A stretch of 64,000 nt of DNA from Alphaproteobacteria bacterium UBA4588. GTDB taxonomy: Bacteria; Pseudomonadota; Alphaproteobacteria; Rhodobacterales; Rhodobacteraceae. Every line of letters begins with the position of its first letter. The first letter of the stretch is position 1. A program made the position numbers and the translations under genes. The notes below the pieces were generated by a model. It was given only the letters and a program-made list of their open reading frames with translations, was not told the origin of the DNA and did no database searches. The stretch spans positions 124,001 to 188,000 of the forward strand of contig CAJJAW010000003.1 of assembly GCA_905182195.1 (NCBI GenBank), in the 5' to 3' direction. Below are positions 26,711-36,883 of the stretch, one piece after another.

Positions 26711-26748
26711 AAACAAAAAAGGGCTGTACTCCTCACATAATACAGCCC
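26711..26748 (-). terminator. Intrinsic terminator of ndk
   Basis: On the minus strand an 8-bp stem GGGCTGTA/TACAGCCC (plus-strand positions 26721-26728 and 26741-26748) with a 12-base loop is followed by TTTTTTGTTTT. It lies 23 bases after the ndk stop codon. Confidence 0.9.
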
Positions 26749-26770
26749 CCTATCAAAATTTTTATGACGC

Positions 26771-27193
26771 TTAACCCACCAGTTCTAGGCCAGAAAAGAA
26801 ATATGCAATTTCTAATGCTGCTGTTTCTGGGGCGTCAGAGCCATGTACTGAATTTTCACCCATCGATTCTGCAAAGTCAGCGCGGATAGTACCGGCTGCT
26901 GCATCAGACGGGTTCGTCGCTCCCATCACTTCGCGATTTTTTGCGATGGCACCTTCACCTTCCAAAACCTGAGCTATAATTGGAGCAGAGGCCATAAATT
27001 CACACAATTCATTATAAAATGGACGTTCTTTGTGGACAGCATAAAATTCGCCTGCTTGTTCCATGGTCAAATGAATTCGCTTTTGCGCAACGATACGTAG
27101 CCCAGCATCTTCAAATTTAGCATTAATCTTGCCGGTGAGGTTCCGTTTGGTTGCATCTGGTTTGATAATTGAGAATGTGCGTTCCAAAGCCAT
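26771..27193 (-). CDS. ndk: Nucleoside diphosphate kinase
   Basis: Transfers the gamma-phosphate of ATP to other (d)NDPs through a phosphohistidine. The 140-residue protein starts [18 protein letters not shown] and holds the active-site histidine in [14 protein letters not shown]. Length is normal. The ATG at 27193 has AAAGGA upstream; an in-frame start 48 codons earlier is not supported. An intrinsic terminator follows. Confidence 0.97.
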   Translation of the reverse strand: MALERTFSIIKPDATKRNLTGKINAKFEDAGLRIVAQKRIHLTMEQAGEFYAVHKERPFYNELCEFMASAPIIAQVLEGEGAIAKNREVMGATNPSDAAAGTIRADFAESMGENSVHGSDAPETAALEIAYFFSGLELVG

Positions 27194-27314
27194 TTTGGTA
27201 GTCCTTTTATGTATTAGGTTATCATGAATGATTGTCTGGCCGCGCGGTAGCATGGCACAAGCGCGATGAAAAGGTATGATTGACGCGCGGCTAAAGCTAG
27301 GCCATGGGTGCGGC

Positions 27315-29158
27315 ATGTTAAAAATCCAAGATATCACCTATGCCATCGACGGTCGTCGTTTGTTTGAAAACGCCAGCGCCACTATACCAACCGGCCATAA
27401 AGTTGGCTTTGTAGGTCCTAACGGAACCGGAAAAACCACACTTTTTCGCATTATCAGAGGTGAGTTGGCCTTAGAGGGTGGCGAGATTGAACTGCCGCGT
27501 CGTGCAAAAATTGGAGGTGTAGCTCAGGAAGCACCTGCAACTGACCTGTCTTTGCTGGAAACAGTACTCGCAGCCGACATCGAGCGGGCAAACCTTTTAG
27601 CAGACACCAGCCAAGATCCTAATAGAATTGCTGAAGTGCAAACCCGTCTTGCGGATATAGATGCCTGGTCTGCTGAAGGCCGCGCCTCAGCGATACTAAA
27701 AGGGCTTGGCTTTGACGATTCTGCTCAAAAGCGCCCCTGCGCAGATTTTTCAGGCGGTTGGCGGATGCGGGTTGCTTTGGCAGCCGTGTTATTCTCTGCG
27801 CCAGATATTCTGCTGTTGGATGAGCCTACCAACTATCTCGATTTGGAGGGTACTATTTGGCTGGAATCCTTCCTCGCAAGATATCCGCACACGGTTGTGG
27901 TAATTAGCCATGACCGTGATCTTCTAAATCGCGCCGTGGGTGGGATCCTACATCTGGAAAATAAGCAGCTAACCTTTTACCAAGGCAACTATGACACGTT
28001 CGCTAAAACACGCGCTGCCAAGCGCGCAGTACAGGCTGCAGCTGCTAAAAAACAGACAGCTCAGCGAGATCATTTACAAAGCTTTGTTGATCGCTTCAAA
28101 GCCAAAGCCTCCAAAGCCAAACAGGCTCAGTCGCGGGTAAAGGCTCTTGAACGTATGGAGCTGATTACGCCGCCTGAGGAGGTGGCTAAGCGCGTATTTA
28201 CCTTCCCACAGCCTGAAGAGCTTTCACCACCCATCGTGGCAATTGAAAACGGCGCCGTTGGCTACGGTGGGCCAGATATTCTGTCCCAACTGGAACTGCG
28301 CATCGACCAAGACGACCGCATAGCTCTTTTGGGGAAAAACGGTGAGGGAAAATCAACCCTATCCAAATTAATATCAGACCGGCTAAAAACCTCCTCAGGG
28401 CGACTCGTAACCCATAACAAGCTGCGCATTGGATATTTTGCGCAGCATCAAGTGGATGAGCTACATCTTAACGAGACCCCACTGCAACACTTACAATCGG
28501 AACGTCCTGATCACAGCCCTGCCCGTTTACGTGCCATGCTGGCAGGTTTTGGTCTTGGTCCAGATCAAGTGGATACAGTAGTTGAACTTTTATCAGGTGG
28601 TCAAAAAGCCCGGTTATCACTTTTACTCGCCACCTTGCCACATCGCCAAGCCTACTTTTACTGGATGAACCAACAAACCACCTTGATATTGAAAGTCGTG
28701 AAGCCCTAGTTCAAGCTTTAACTACATATTCGGGCGCTGTTATCTTGGTCAGCCACGACATGCACCTACTTTCCTTAGTTGCTGATCGCCTTTGGTTAGT
28801 TTCCGATGGCCGCGTTACCCCTTTTGAACAAGATTTGGCCGCCTACCGGGCCTTTCTATTGGGCGGGCCCGCCCAGAAAAAATCGTCAGAAAAGCCAAAG
28901 ATTAAAAAATTTGGTCGTGAGCACCTTATAGCAGCGCGTAACGAAGTACGGCGTAGTGAAGAGCGCATTGAAAAAATCACAACTATGCATTCCAAGCTTC
29001 AGGAAAAACTGGCCGATCCTAAGCTCTATGAGGATCATAATGTTGTTGATCTGGCCGTATGGCAGAAAAAGTTCCATGAGGTGGAGACTGCTCTTGTACG
29101 TGCCGAGAAGCTTTGGCTCGCGGCAAGCAACACAGTGGATAAACTAGAAAATGGTTAG
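27315..29158 (+). pseudogene. ABC-F family ATPase, frame interrupted by one missing base
   Basis: Soluble twin-ATPase of the ABC-F (Uup/EttA-like) group that acts on ribosomes. The first part (27315-28709 frame) has Walker A GPNGTGKTT, signature FSGGW, Walker B LLLDEPTNYLD, the inter-domain linker rich in Lys/Ala, the second Walker A GKNGEGKST and LSGGQKARLS. It then shifts frame just before the second Walker B. Adding one C after 28647 restores HRPSLLLLDEPTNHLDIES and continues through VILVSHDMHLLS and a C-terminal coiled coil (about 28880-29158). So it is a single gene of about 614 codons with a one-base deletion or a homopolymer read error. Its end overlaps marC by eight bases. Confidence 0.88.
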
Positions 29159-29783
29159 CGTTATCGATTATGCGGCATTGTTTACTGCGTTTGCTACACT
29201 ATTTGTGGTTATCGATCCGATCGGCCTGGCCCCTATATTTGTAGCATTAACCCAGGGCATGGCACCGCAAAAGCGCAAAGCTATCGCCCTGCGGGCCTGT
29301 GTAATAGCCTTTGTGATCTTGTCTTTATTTGGCCTATTGGGAGATTCTGTTTTAGGCTTTGCTGGCATTTCAATGCCAGCCTTCCAAATAGCTGGTGGAG
29401 CTTTGCTATTTCTGACAGCTCTAGAAATGCTGTTCGAACTGCGCGGCAAACGGCGCAGTGATAAGCGCGAAGACGATGACCGAGACCCATCAGTTTTCCC
29501 TCTAGGAATTCCTTTGATCGCCGGCCCTGGTGCTATTGCGTCAATTATTTTACTCACTAATGACGCGCGTGAAAATAGTTGGCAATTTGTGGGCGTTTTT
29601 GGAGCAATGTTTGTAGTTATTTTGGCAGTCGTAGCCCTATTTATGATGGCAGGGGTAATAGAGCGTGGCCTTGGTAAAACAGGTATTTTAGTGGTGAGCA
29701 GGCTTTTTGGTATGCTCTTGGCAGCACTCGCGGTTCAATTCATTTTGAATGGCCTTACCAATTTTGGTATTGCTATCAATTAA
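29151..29783 (+). CDS. MarC family integral membrane protein
   Basis: Inner-membrane protein of 210 residues with six predicted hydrophobic segments. The first contains the family motif FVVIDPIGLAPIFVALTQG; the central charged loop (GKRRSDKREDDDRD, around residue 100) separates two three-helix halves, and PLIAGPGAIASIILL is the second conserved motif. The function of MarC is not settled; an older link to multiple antibiotic resistance was not upheld. It overlaps the ABC-F gene by eight bases, so the pair is probably one transcript. Confidence 0.92.
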   Translation: MVSVIDYAALFTAFATLFVVIDPIGLAPIFVALTQGMAPQKRKAIALRACVIAFVILSLFGLLGDSVLGFAGISMPAFQIAGGALLFLTALEMLFELRGKRRSDKREDDDRDPSVFPLGIPLIAGPGAIASIILLTNDARENSWQFVGVFGAMFVVILAVVALFMMAGVIERGLGKTGILVVSRLFGMLLAALAVQFILNGLTNFGIAIN

Positions 29784-29817
29784 TATGCTCCCACCTCAAA
29801 GTTTAAGGAGATCTACT

Positions 29818-30390
29818 ATGGGCGATCTAGTTGCTAGTTTTGGATATCTGACCCTTCTCTTATTAGCGGTGGGCGGCTGGTGGGTCGCAAGCAATAGGCC
29901 CTCGATCGGAAAAACACTTCAAATGGCTCTAGTTTGGGGAATGATCTTCATGGGGGGTATGGCAATATATGGTTTATGGAATGATATAAGCCACGACTAC
30001 TCTACTCAAATTACAAGAAATGACGGCGAAATCAGTATACCTCGAGCACGCGACGGACATTATTATGTAAAAGCTAAAATCAATGGTGTTGATATCAACT
30101 TTCTTGTTGATACAGGGGCCAGCGATCTAGTGCTCACACGTGAGGATGCTGAGAAGGTTGGAATTAAAGTCGAAAATTTGCCGTTCCTAGGCAGTGCCAA
30201 TACTGCAAATGGCACAGTACCGATAGCTTACACTCGCCTAGCCGAAGTCCGCCTCGGATCTTACCTCGATCGCGCTGTTTCTGCATCCATAAACGGGGGT
30301 GAAATGGTAAAAAGTTTGCTTGGTATGAGCTATTTAGGGCTCTATGATAGAATTGAAATTTTGAGCGACCGGTTGGTTTTGTATCGCTAA
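29818..30390 (+). CDS. Retropepsin-like aspartic protease, membrane-anchored (TIGR02281)
   Basis: Product of 190 residues with two N-terminal hydrophobic segments (residues about 8-30 and 40-60) and a C-terminal single-domain retroviral-type aspartic protease facing the periplasm. The catalytic motif is FLVDTGASDLVLT, and GMSYLGLYDRIEI is the typical end of the fold. The enzyme is expected to work as a dimer; substrates are unknown. The ATG at 29818 has AAGGAG seven bases upstream and is far better than the start at 29749, which would overlap marC. Confidence 0.9.
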   Translation: MGDLVASFGYLTLLLLAVGGWWVASNRPSIGKTLQMALVWGMIFMGGMAIYGLWNDISHDYSTQITRNDGEISIPRARDGHYYVKAKINGVDINFLVDTGASDLVLTREDAEKVGIKVENLPFLGSANTANGTVPIAYTRLAEVRLGSYLDRAVSASINGGEMVKSLLGMSYLGLYDRIEILSDRLVLYR

Positions 30391-30450
30391 TAATCCGCGT
30401 GTTGGGAACGTAATTGGGCATTTCAGTATTAATAGCATTTTTTTAAACAC

Positions 30451-30942
30451 CTAACTACTAGCATCGTCTGCTACATCTCCGACAGCAGGTTTCTCGGCTT
30501 GAAGCTCCCACCTTCCGCTCGATTGGCTCCAATACTTGGCTGCGAGCCCAGCTTTGGTAAGAGATTTCCATTGACTACGGGCCGTTTGCATATCTGCGCT
30601 GTTGTCGTCTTGAAACACTATACACACCCGCTTGGCCTGCGCCACTTCATCCTCCGAAACGGGCGCGCCAGATATGCATATCAAACAGTCATGGGGAGGT
30701 ATTTTTGCCTCAATAGACAGCAGGATTGGTTGTTCATCCGCTCCTACAGACCCAGCGAGACCATGAGGTAAAAATGAGTCATTGGCGCCTTGCCACAGTT
30801 TGTCGTCCAGTTTTTCTAATTGGTGTAGATCTTGGCCCCGGATTACCACCCTCCAACCGTTATTCAAGCACTTGCTAAGCAATGGCAGCAAAGCTTGGGA
30901 TACGGTTTGGCGAGTCAGGTGGTAGAAATAGATCTCACCCAC
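30451..30942 (-). CDS. holC: DNA polymerase III subunit chi
   Basis: Clamp-loader accessory subunit that contacts single-strand DNA-binding protein. The product of about 163 residues begins MGEIYFYHLTRQTVSQALLPLL, the typical opening, then RVVIRGQD, LWQGANDSFLPHG and a Rossmann-like strand ERVCIVF-type region (KRVCIVFQDDN). I chose the GTG at 30942: the conserved GEIYFYHL follows it directly, and it overlaps the pepA stop by eight bases, as is common for this pair. An upstream ATG at 30966 is possible. It is the downstream gene of a pepA-holC operon. Confidence 0.9.
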   Translation of the reverse strand: MGEIYFYHLTRQTVSQALLPLLSKCLNNGWRVVIRGQDLHQLEKLDDKLWQGANDSFLPHGLAGSVGADEQPILLSIEAKIPPHDCLICISGAPVSEDEVAQAKRVCIVFQDDNSADMQTARSQWKSLTKAGLAAKYWSQSSGRWELQAEKPAVGDVADDASS

Positions 30943-32425
30943 CCGGTGTATCCTCGCGCGGTTCATAATGATCTGCAATCATCCGGTTTAGCGCGCGCAC
31001 GCCCCAGCCGGTAGCACCTTTTGGAGAGAAAGCACTCTCGGTTGCAATTGATGCAACACCAGCAATATCGAGATGCACCCAGGGCATATCGTCTTTAACA
31101 AAGCGTTGCAAAAACTGGCCTGCAGTAATTGATCCCGCAGCCCGCGAGCCTACATTTTTCACATCCGCAATTCGGGATTTCAGCAATTTATCGTATGCAG
31201 GTGCCAAGGGCATGCGCCATGCGCCTTCACCCTCAGCCATGGCCGCGTTGATGAACTTCTTGCATAGCTTGTCATTATTAGAGAATACCCCTGCCATTTC
31301 ATGGCCCAAGCCGACGATGATGGCGCCCGTCAAAGTAGCAAGGTTGATCATTCCAGTCGGATTGAATCGCTCCTGAGTATACCACAAGATATCTGCGAGA
31401 ACGAGCCGACCTTCAGCGTCAGTGTTGATCACCTCTACTGTATCGCCCTTCATGGATTTGACTCACATCACCCGGACGATCGGCATTGCCTGACGGCATG
31501 TTTTCGACCAGACCAACCACAGGCCTACCACATTAGCCTTGGCTTTGCGCAGCGCCAAGGCTTTCATAGCACCGGCCACTACACCAGCACCGCCCATGTC
31601 CATAGTCATATCTTCCATGCCCCCAGCAGGTTTCAATGATATACCGCCCGTATCAAACACCACGCCTTTGCCAACGAAGGCAAAAGGTGCTTCATCGCCT
31701 CCTCCATTCCATTGCATCACAACTACTTTGGACGGACTTTCAGAGCCCTGGCCCACGCAAAGTAATGTGCGCATTCCAAGTTTTTCTAGCTCAAGCTCAT
31801 CTAAAACTTCAACCGTGATACCTAACTTGGACAAAGCGGAAAGTTGATTAGCAAAGGTTGTCGTAGTCAACACATTGGCAGGAGCATTGATCAAATCACG
31901 AGTGAAAAATACTCCGTCCACCACCGCTAATTTAAGATCAATCTCAGTAGCCTGATTTTCAATTTTATGCACCATAACCCCCACATCCAGAGGCTTGGGA
32001 TTAGTATTGGTTTTCTGATCTAGGTATTCGTAGTTGCGCATGGATATGCCTTCAACCAGATCCGCAATCCGCTTAAATTTATCGCTAACCAATAGGATTT
32101 TCTCGCAAGTTGCTATTTTAGTAATTTCCACACCGCAGTTTCGAGTTTCAGAGATTGAACTGTTAGGATCGATTTTAGCAACAGTCACGGATTTCGCCAT
32201 CAAACCTGTGGGGTAGGACAAAGAAAGCACCTTCCCTAGGGATAACTTTTCAAAAACTTCAGAATTTAAAAATCGACCAAGAGCACCATCCATCATTTTA
32301 TTGATAAAACTTGCAATCATATCCATTTCCCCATCATCGGGGACTAAGATAATAATTTGTCCATCACACTCTAACAGAAGATCAAAATCTATTTCCATAA
32401 CTGAAAATTTTGGGAGAGGTGTCAT
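30935..32425 (-). pseudogene. pepA: Leucyl aminopeptidase (M17), two compensating indels and a stop
   Basis: Cytosolic dinuclear metallo-aminopeptidase of the M17 family. The N-terminal part (32425-31520) has the normal regulatory domain, then KGVVFDTGGISLKP and MDMGGAGVV with metal ligands. The C-terminal part from about 31465 has the NTDAEGRLVLAD motif and AGSITAGQFLQ. Between them about 55 bases read correctly only in another frame (GLVENMPSGNADRPGDV). A base is missing near 31520 and an extra A is present near 31466, so the main frame returns but meets a TGA at 31463-31465. The ATG at 32425 has AAAAGGA upstream. Two errors so close together suggest a poor-quality patch of sequence. Confidence 0.88.
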
Positions 32426-32548
32426 ACAAGTTCCTTTTCAAAAGTTGATGGAAAAAGCTTAACCTGTGCATACAATATTGACCAGATTCATGTTTCTGTT
32501 TTGATCAAATTCCTTTAGCAATGATTCAAAGATTAAACTGAGGGAATA

Positions 32549-33667
32549 ATGGTACGTATCAACACATATATTCTAACCCGGTTGGTAGCGTTGTTCGGCT
32601 TTTTTGCTCTGGTATTGGTGCTCATCTATTGGGTCAACCGCGCCGTGCGGTTGTTTGATCGGTTGATCGCTGATGGCCAATCGGCAATGGTATTTTTGGA
32701 ATTTACCACTCTTACCCTGCCTTGGATGATTTCCGTAATTTCGCCCATCGCTGGTTTTGCGGCCGTTGTCTATGTTATCAACCGCTTGACCTCAAATGGG
32801 GAGTTGGTGGTCTTGCAGACAGCAGGTCTTTCTGCCCGAGAGATATCTAAGCCCGTCTGGATATTTGCAGTTGGCTTGGCAGCTTTGATAATGGTTTTGA
32901 CCAATATTTTGATTCCAATAAGCCAAGCTCAATTGCATCAACGGCAATTGGAAGTATCTGAGAACCTAACTGCGCGGTTGCTAACTGAAGGCACTTTTTT
33001 AAGCCCAAGCGATGATATAACGTTTTATTTGCGCCAGATTACTGCCGATGGAGAATTGGAGGGAGTATTTCTCAATGACACGTCCGATCAGCATAAGAGT
33101 TTAACGTATTCAGCCTCTAAGGCTTTTTTGGTTCGCTCTGATGATGGCCCACGTTTGGTGTTGATAGATGGTCTTATCCAGAGCCTTGATTTGACCACAG
33201 ATCGGCTGGCCGTTACCAAGTTCAATGACTTTGTGATCAATATTGGTGAGATCGTTAGTCCACGTTCTACCGCCGGAAAACACATAGATCACTTCTCGAG
33301 CCTTGAGCTTATCGATCATATAAGGAAAGGTACCACCCCTAAAAATACCACACAATTTATAACCATATTTACAGTACATCAACGCATCGCCGGGCCCTTA
33401 TTGAGCATTTTTTCAGTACTAATTGGCTATGCTGTTTTAGTCACAGCTAAGTTTAGTAGGTTTGGCCTCTGGCGACCTGTTATCACGGCAATTTTTTGCT
33501 TGATTATCTTGAATTTTGTCGAAGGATTGTGCCTAGATTACGTGCGCCGCATAGAGCGCGCTCTTTGGGTTTTATACCTGCCGTTGCTCTTTGGCTTATT
33601 ATCCGTTTCCTCAATTATTCTAAAATACGATCGACCTTGGGTAGCGTCAAAGGAGTTTGAACAATGA
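32549..33667 (+). CDS. lptF: LPS export ABC transporter permease LptF
   Basis: Inner-membrane half of the LptB2FG transporter that extracts LPS for the trans-envelope bridge. The 372-residue protein has the YjgP/YjgQ layout: three N-terminal membrane segments (within residues 15-115), a periplasmic beta-jellyroll-like domain (about 130-270), and three C-terminal segments. The motifs LTSNGELVVLQTAGLS and VHQRIAGPLLSIFSVLIGY are typical. It is divergent from pepA across 123 bases and overlaps lptG by four bases (ATGA). Confidence 0.95.
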   Translation: MVRINTYILTRLVALFGFFALVLVLIYWVNRAVRLFDRLIADGQSAMVFLEFTTLTLPWMISVISPIAGFAAVVYVINRLTSNGELVVLQTAGLSAREISKPVWIFAVGLAALIMVLTNILIPISQAQLHQRQLEVSENLTARLLTEGTFLSPSDDITFYLRQITADGELEGVFLNDTSDQHKSLTYSASKAFLVRSDDGPRLVLIDGLIQSLDLTTDRLAVTKFNDFVINIGEIVSPRSTAGKHIDHFSSLELIDHIRKGTTPKNTTQFITIFTVHQRIAGPLLSIFSVLIGYAVLVTAKFSRFGLWRPVITAIFCLIILNFVEGLCLDYVRRIERALWVLYLPLLFGLLSVSSIILKYDRPWVASKEFEQ

Positions 33668-34761
33668 TCCTCCACCTTTATTTTGCTCGTCGGTTTAGTA
33701 TGGCCTTCCTCTTCGTAACTGGGGCTTTCTCAGTCTTAATAGTGCTGCTTGATTTTATCGAGCAGCTGAGGCGTTTTCGTGGACACGATGTGGCCTTCGG
33801 AAAAATTTTACATTTGGTCACACTCAACGTGCCAGCTACCCTTTACCAAATGCTACCTCTGATTATGGTCTTGTGTAGTATAATGCTGTTTCTGAGTTTA
33901 GCGCGGAGTAGCGAATTAATCATTGCCAGGGCTTCTGGGCGCTCTGCGGTGCGGTCCTTAACCGGTCCATTGCTAACTGCACTTGCAATTGGAATTTTTG
34001 CTGTATTGGTTCTCAACCCAATTGTTGCTGCCACACAAAAAAAATATGAAATACTATTTACCAGCTTTTCTAGCAAACGAGTCAGTCCAGTATCTTTATC
34101 AGCAAACGGCTTGTGGCTTCGGCAGGGCAACGATGAGGCACAAACAGTGATCCATGCGCAACGCGCAAACCTTGATGGCACCCAACTTTTTGATGTGGCA
34201 CTTTATGAGTTCAATCTTTCTGGCAAGGCAACGCGGCGGGTGTCAGCAGAAACGGCCACCTTAAAAGAGGGCTATTGGGACCTTTTGAATGTAAAAGAAT
34301 GGCAGCTCCAACTTGGAGAAAACCCAGAGGCTGGTGCTAATCAAATGCATAAATATAAAATACCAACAGAGCTAACAAAGGAACATATCCATGACAGCTT
34401 TGGTACCCCTGCTTCTATTCCAATTTGGCAATTACCCATGTTTATAAAACAGTTGGAAAAAGCAGGGTTTTCAGCGCGGCGCCATATCGTATGGTTTCAT
34501 ATGGAATTAGCATTACCCTTATTTTTAGCTGCAATAGTGATGATCGGCGCCGGGTTCACAATGCGCCAGGGGCGTCAAAATCGAATAAGTATGATGGTGT
34601 TAATGGCAATCTTATTTGGGTTTGGCCTGTATTTTCTGCGTAATTTTGCGCAAATTCTTGGTGAAAACGGCCAACTACCAGAAATTTGGGCAGCTTGGAT
34701 CCCCCCAATAGCGGCAATTGGCCTGTCACTTGCCTTTCTTTTGCACACGGAGGACGGATAA
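33664..34761 (+). CDS. lptG: LPS export ABC transporter permease LptG
   Basis: Second permease of the LptB2FG complex, 365 residues. It shares the six-segment plus periplasmic-domain architecture of LptF; LARSSELIIARASGRS is the coupling-helix region that contacts the LptB ATPase, and FHMELALPLFLAAIVMIGAGF opens the second membrane half. The start overlaps the lptF stop by four bases, and lptD begins immediately after its stop. LptB is not in the window. Confidence 0.95.
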   Translation: MILHLYFARRFSMAFLFVTGAFSVLIVLLDFIEQLRRFRGHDVAFGKILHLVTLNVPATLYQMLPLIMVLCSIMLFLSLARSSELIIARASGRSAVRSLTGPLLTALAIGIFAVLVLNPIVAATQKKYEILFTSFSSKRVSPVSLSANGLWLRQGNDEAQTVIHAQRANLDGTQLFDVALYEFNLSGKATRRVSAETATLKEGYWDLLNVKEWQLQLGENPEAGANQMHKYKIPTELTKEHIHDSFGTPASIPIWQLPMFIKQLEKAGFSARRHIVWFHMELALPLFLAAIVMIGAGFTMRQGRQNRISMMVLMAILFGFGLYFLRNFAQILGENGQLPEIWAAWIPPIAAIGLSLAFLLHTEDG

Positions 34762-36870
34762 ATGCGTCTGTTCCTCGCTATTATATTTTCATTGTGTAGT
34801 AGCCTCGCAGTTTGGGCCCAACCAACCGCTAATCTTATCGCAGACAGAATAGAAATCGCCCCTAATGGGGTTCTGATAGCAAGTGGATCGGTCACGGTTT
34901 GGTACGGCGACACACGGATCACAGCAAGTAAAATTTCTTATACCCGTAAAGGTGAACAATTAAAAATTACGGGACCAATTAGCCTAACCGACGGATCTAA
35001 AACTGTAATTTTGGCTGAACAGGCAACCCTAACACAAGACTTAAGTCAGGGTATCATCAAAAGCGCTCAAATTATACTAAGCCAGAAAGTACAAATAGTA
35101 TCCAATCAGGTTTCACGGGTGAACAGCAGATACTCCCAAGCCTATAATGTGGCTGCGACCGCATGCTTTATATGCAAAGGAGAAGTCCCACTTTGGCAGA
35201 TCAGAGCAAAACGTATTGTACACGATAGTTTGGAAAAACAACTTTATTTTGATCAAGCGCAACTAAGAGTTCGGGATGTTCCTGTATTCTTCTTTCCTTA
35301 CTTACGTCTGCCGGATCCATCCTTGAAGCGAGCAACTGGCTTTATGATCCCCAAACTTAGCACATCAACTACCCTTGGCGCAGCAATAAGAACACCATAT
35401 TTTATAAAACTAACAGCTAACAAAGATCTTACATTAACCCCAGTTTTGTCTTCCAAAACCGATACTCTGAACTACAGATATCGCCAAGCCTATAAGGCTG
35501 GAAATCTACAACTAGAAGGTGCGCTATCATCTGACAAACTTTTACCTGGTAGAAGCCGTGGGTACTTACTAGGGAACGCAGATTTTGAACTAGACCGCGG
35601 GTATATACTGGGCATGAAACTCCAGGCTGTAAGCGATCCCTCGTACCTGTTTGAGTATGACGTGTCCGAAATTGACCGACTGGAATCTAACATCACCCTA
35701 AACCGCACTCGGCGGGTCAAAAGTTCTGAGCTACGGTTTTCAAATTACCGATCACTGCGCGATAGCGAAAATAATGCTACACAGCCAACTTTAGTAACAG
35801 AAGGTAATGTCCAACGCCGACTTTATCCACGGTCAATCGGTGGGGCTCTCGACCTCGAGACAAGTTTCCTCGCAAGTTACCGATATTCTGATCAAGACGT
35901 TAATGGATATGACAACGCCCGCCTATCTTTGATTACAGACTGGCACCGTAACTGGAAATACCAGAACGGTATTGTACTAGATGTCGAAACCGAACTTGAA
36001 GCATCACAATATATTATTCGCCAAAATCAAACCGTAAACCCAAACATAACAAACATAAGCGCAGCCCCAGCTATTGGACTCCGATGGCCATTTTCACGCA
36101 GCCTCCAGGACGGCGGAGTCCAACTACTTGAACCACGCATTCAACTGGCAGGACTAAAAAGTTTTGCCAAAAAACTACCAAATCAAGACAGCACAAGAGT
36201 AGAATTCGACGAAGGTAATCTTTTTCGATTCAATCGTAGCCCAGGATTTGATCAAACTGAAACTGGGACACGTCTAAATGTTGGAGTGAGTGGCGTACGA
36301 AACTATAAAAATGGCTTAAATACCAGCTGGGAAGTTGGGCGCGTATATAGAGAAAGAAATATTGCAACATTCTCTGAATCATCTGGCTTGTCAGGCTCAG
36401 TTTCTGACTGGCTCGTAGTCGGCTCCTTTGGAACCACCTCAGGAATTGAAATAATTGCACGGGCTTTGTTGAAAGACGCAGGCGATGTGAACAAAACTGA
36501 GGCTCGCTTGTTATGGCAAAACGCAAAACATAAAATAGCTGCAACTCATGTTGGGCTTAGCGCTGATATAAGAGAAGATCGCACGACATCGTCGAGCTCA
36601 TTGGCCTTAAATTGGCAATATGACTTTATACAAAACTGGCAATCAAGTTCAGAGTTTCAGCTTGATTCTGCGGTTGGAAGGCTTTCAAAACTCAACATGG
36701 GGCTAAGATACGTAAACGAATGCTTGAAAATTGACTTTTCGGCCTCGCGTCGTTTCTCTACTTCAGCTACATTAACAGACAAAACAGAATTTGGTTTGAC
36801 CATAGAACTACTGGGTTTTTCCTCTGGAGTCCTGAAAACAAAAAAAAACCGCCAATGCGGCACATCATGA
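34762..36870 (+). CDS. lptD: LPS-assembly outer membrane protein LptD
   Basis: Outer-membrane beta-barrel that inserts LPS in the outer leaflet with LptE. The 702-residue precursor has a signal peptide (cleavage after about VWAQ, residue 20), an OstA-type beta-jellyroll (about 22-130), and a C-terminal barrel. Four cysteines, C135, C138, C654 and C699, are in positions compatible with the disulfides that LptD needs. VPVFFFPYLRLPDPSLKRATGF is the conserved plug-proximal region. It follows lptG with no gap and precedes surA, whose product chaperones it. Confidence 0.94.
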   Translation: MRLFLAIIFSLCSSLAVWAQPTANLIADRIEIAPNGVLIASGSVTVWYGDTRITASKISYTRKGEQLKITGPISLTDGSKTVILAEQATLTQDLSQGIIKSAQIILSQKVQIVSNQVSRVNSRYSQAYNVAATACFICKGEVPLWQIRAKRIVHDSLEKQLYFDQAQLRVRDVPVFFFPYLRLPDPSLKRATGFMIPKLSTSTTLGAAIRTPYFIKLTANKDLTLTPVLSSKTDTLNYRYRQAYKAGNLQLEGALSSDKLLPGRSRGYLLGNADFELDRGYILGMKLQAVSDPSYLFEYDVSEIDRLESNITLNRTRRVKSSELRFSNYRSLRDSENNATQPTLVTEGNVQRRLYPRSIGGALDLETSFLASYRYSDQDVNGYDNARLSLITDWHRNWKYQNGIVLDVETELEASQYIIRQNQTVNPNITNISAAPAIGLRWPFSRSLQDGGVQLLEPRIQLAGLKSFAKKLPNQDSTRVEFDEGNLFRFNRSPGFDQTETGTRLNVGVSGVRNYKNGLNTSWEVGRVYRERNIATFSESSGLSGSVSDWLVVGSFGTTSGIEIIARALLKDAGDVNKTEARLLWQNAKHKIAATHVGLSADIREDRTTSSSSLALNWQYDFIQNWQSSSEFQLDSAVGRLSKLNMGLRYVNECLKIDFSASRRFSTSATLTDKTEFGLTIELLGFSSGVLKTKKNRQCGTS

Positions 36871-36883
36871 AACGAGGTTCGAG

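Noticed and set aside
26551-26889. A 112-codon forward frame overlapping the ndk 3' end
   Set aside because: It runs through the ndk terminator and antisense through ndk, has no ribosome binding site and no family match; only its first part was kept as a possible remnant.
27194-27337. Upstream start for ndk giving a 48-residue extension
   Set aside because: The ATG at 27193 has a good ribosome binding site and gives the normal 140-residue length; the extension is unlike any NDK leader.
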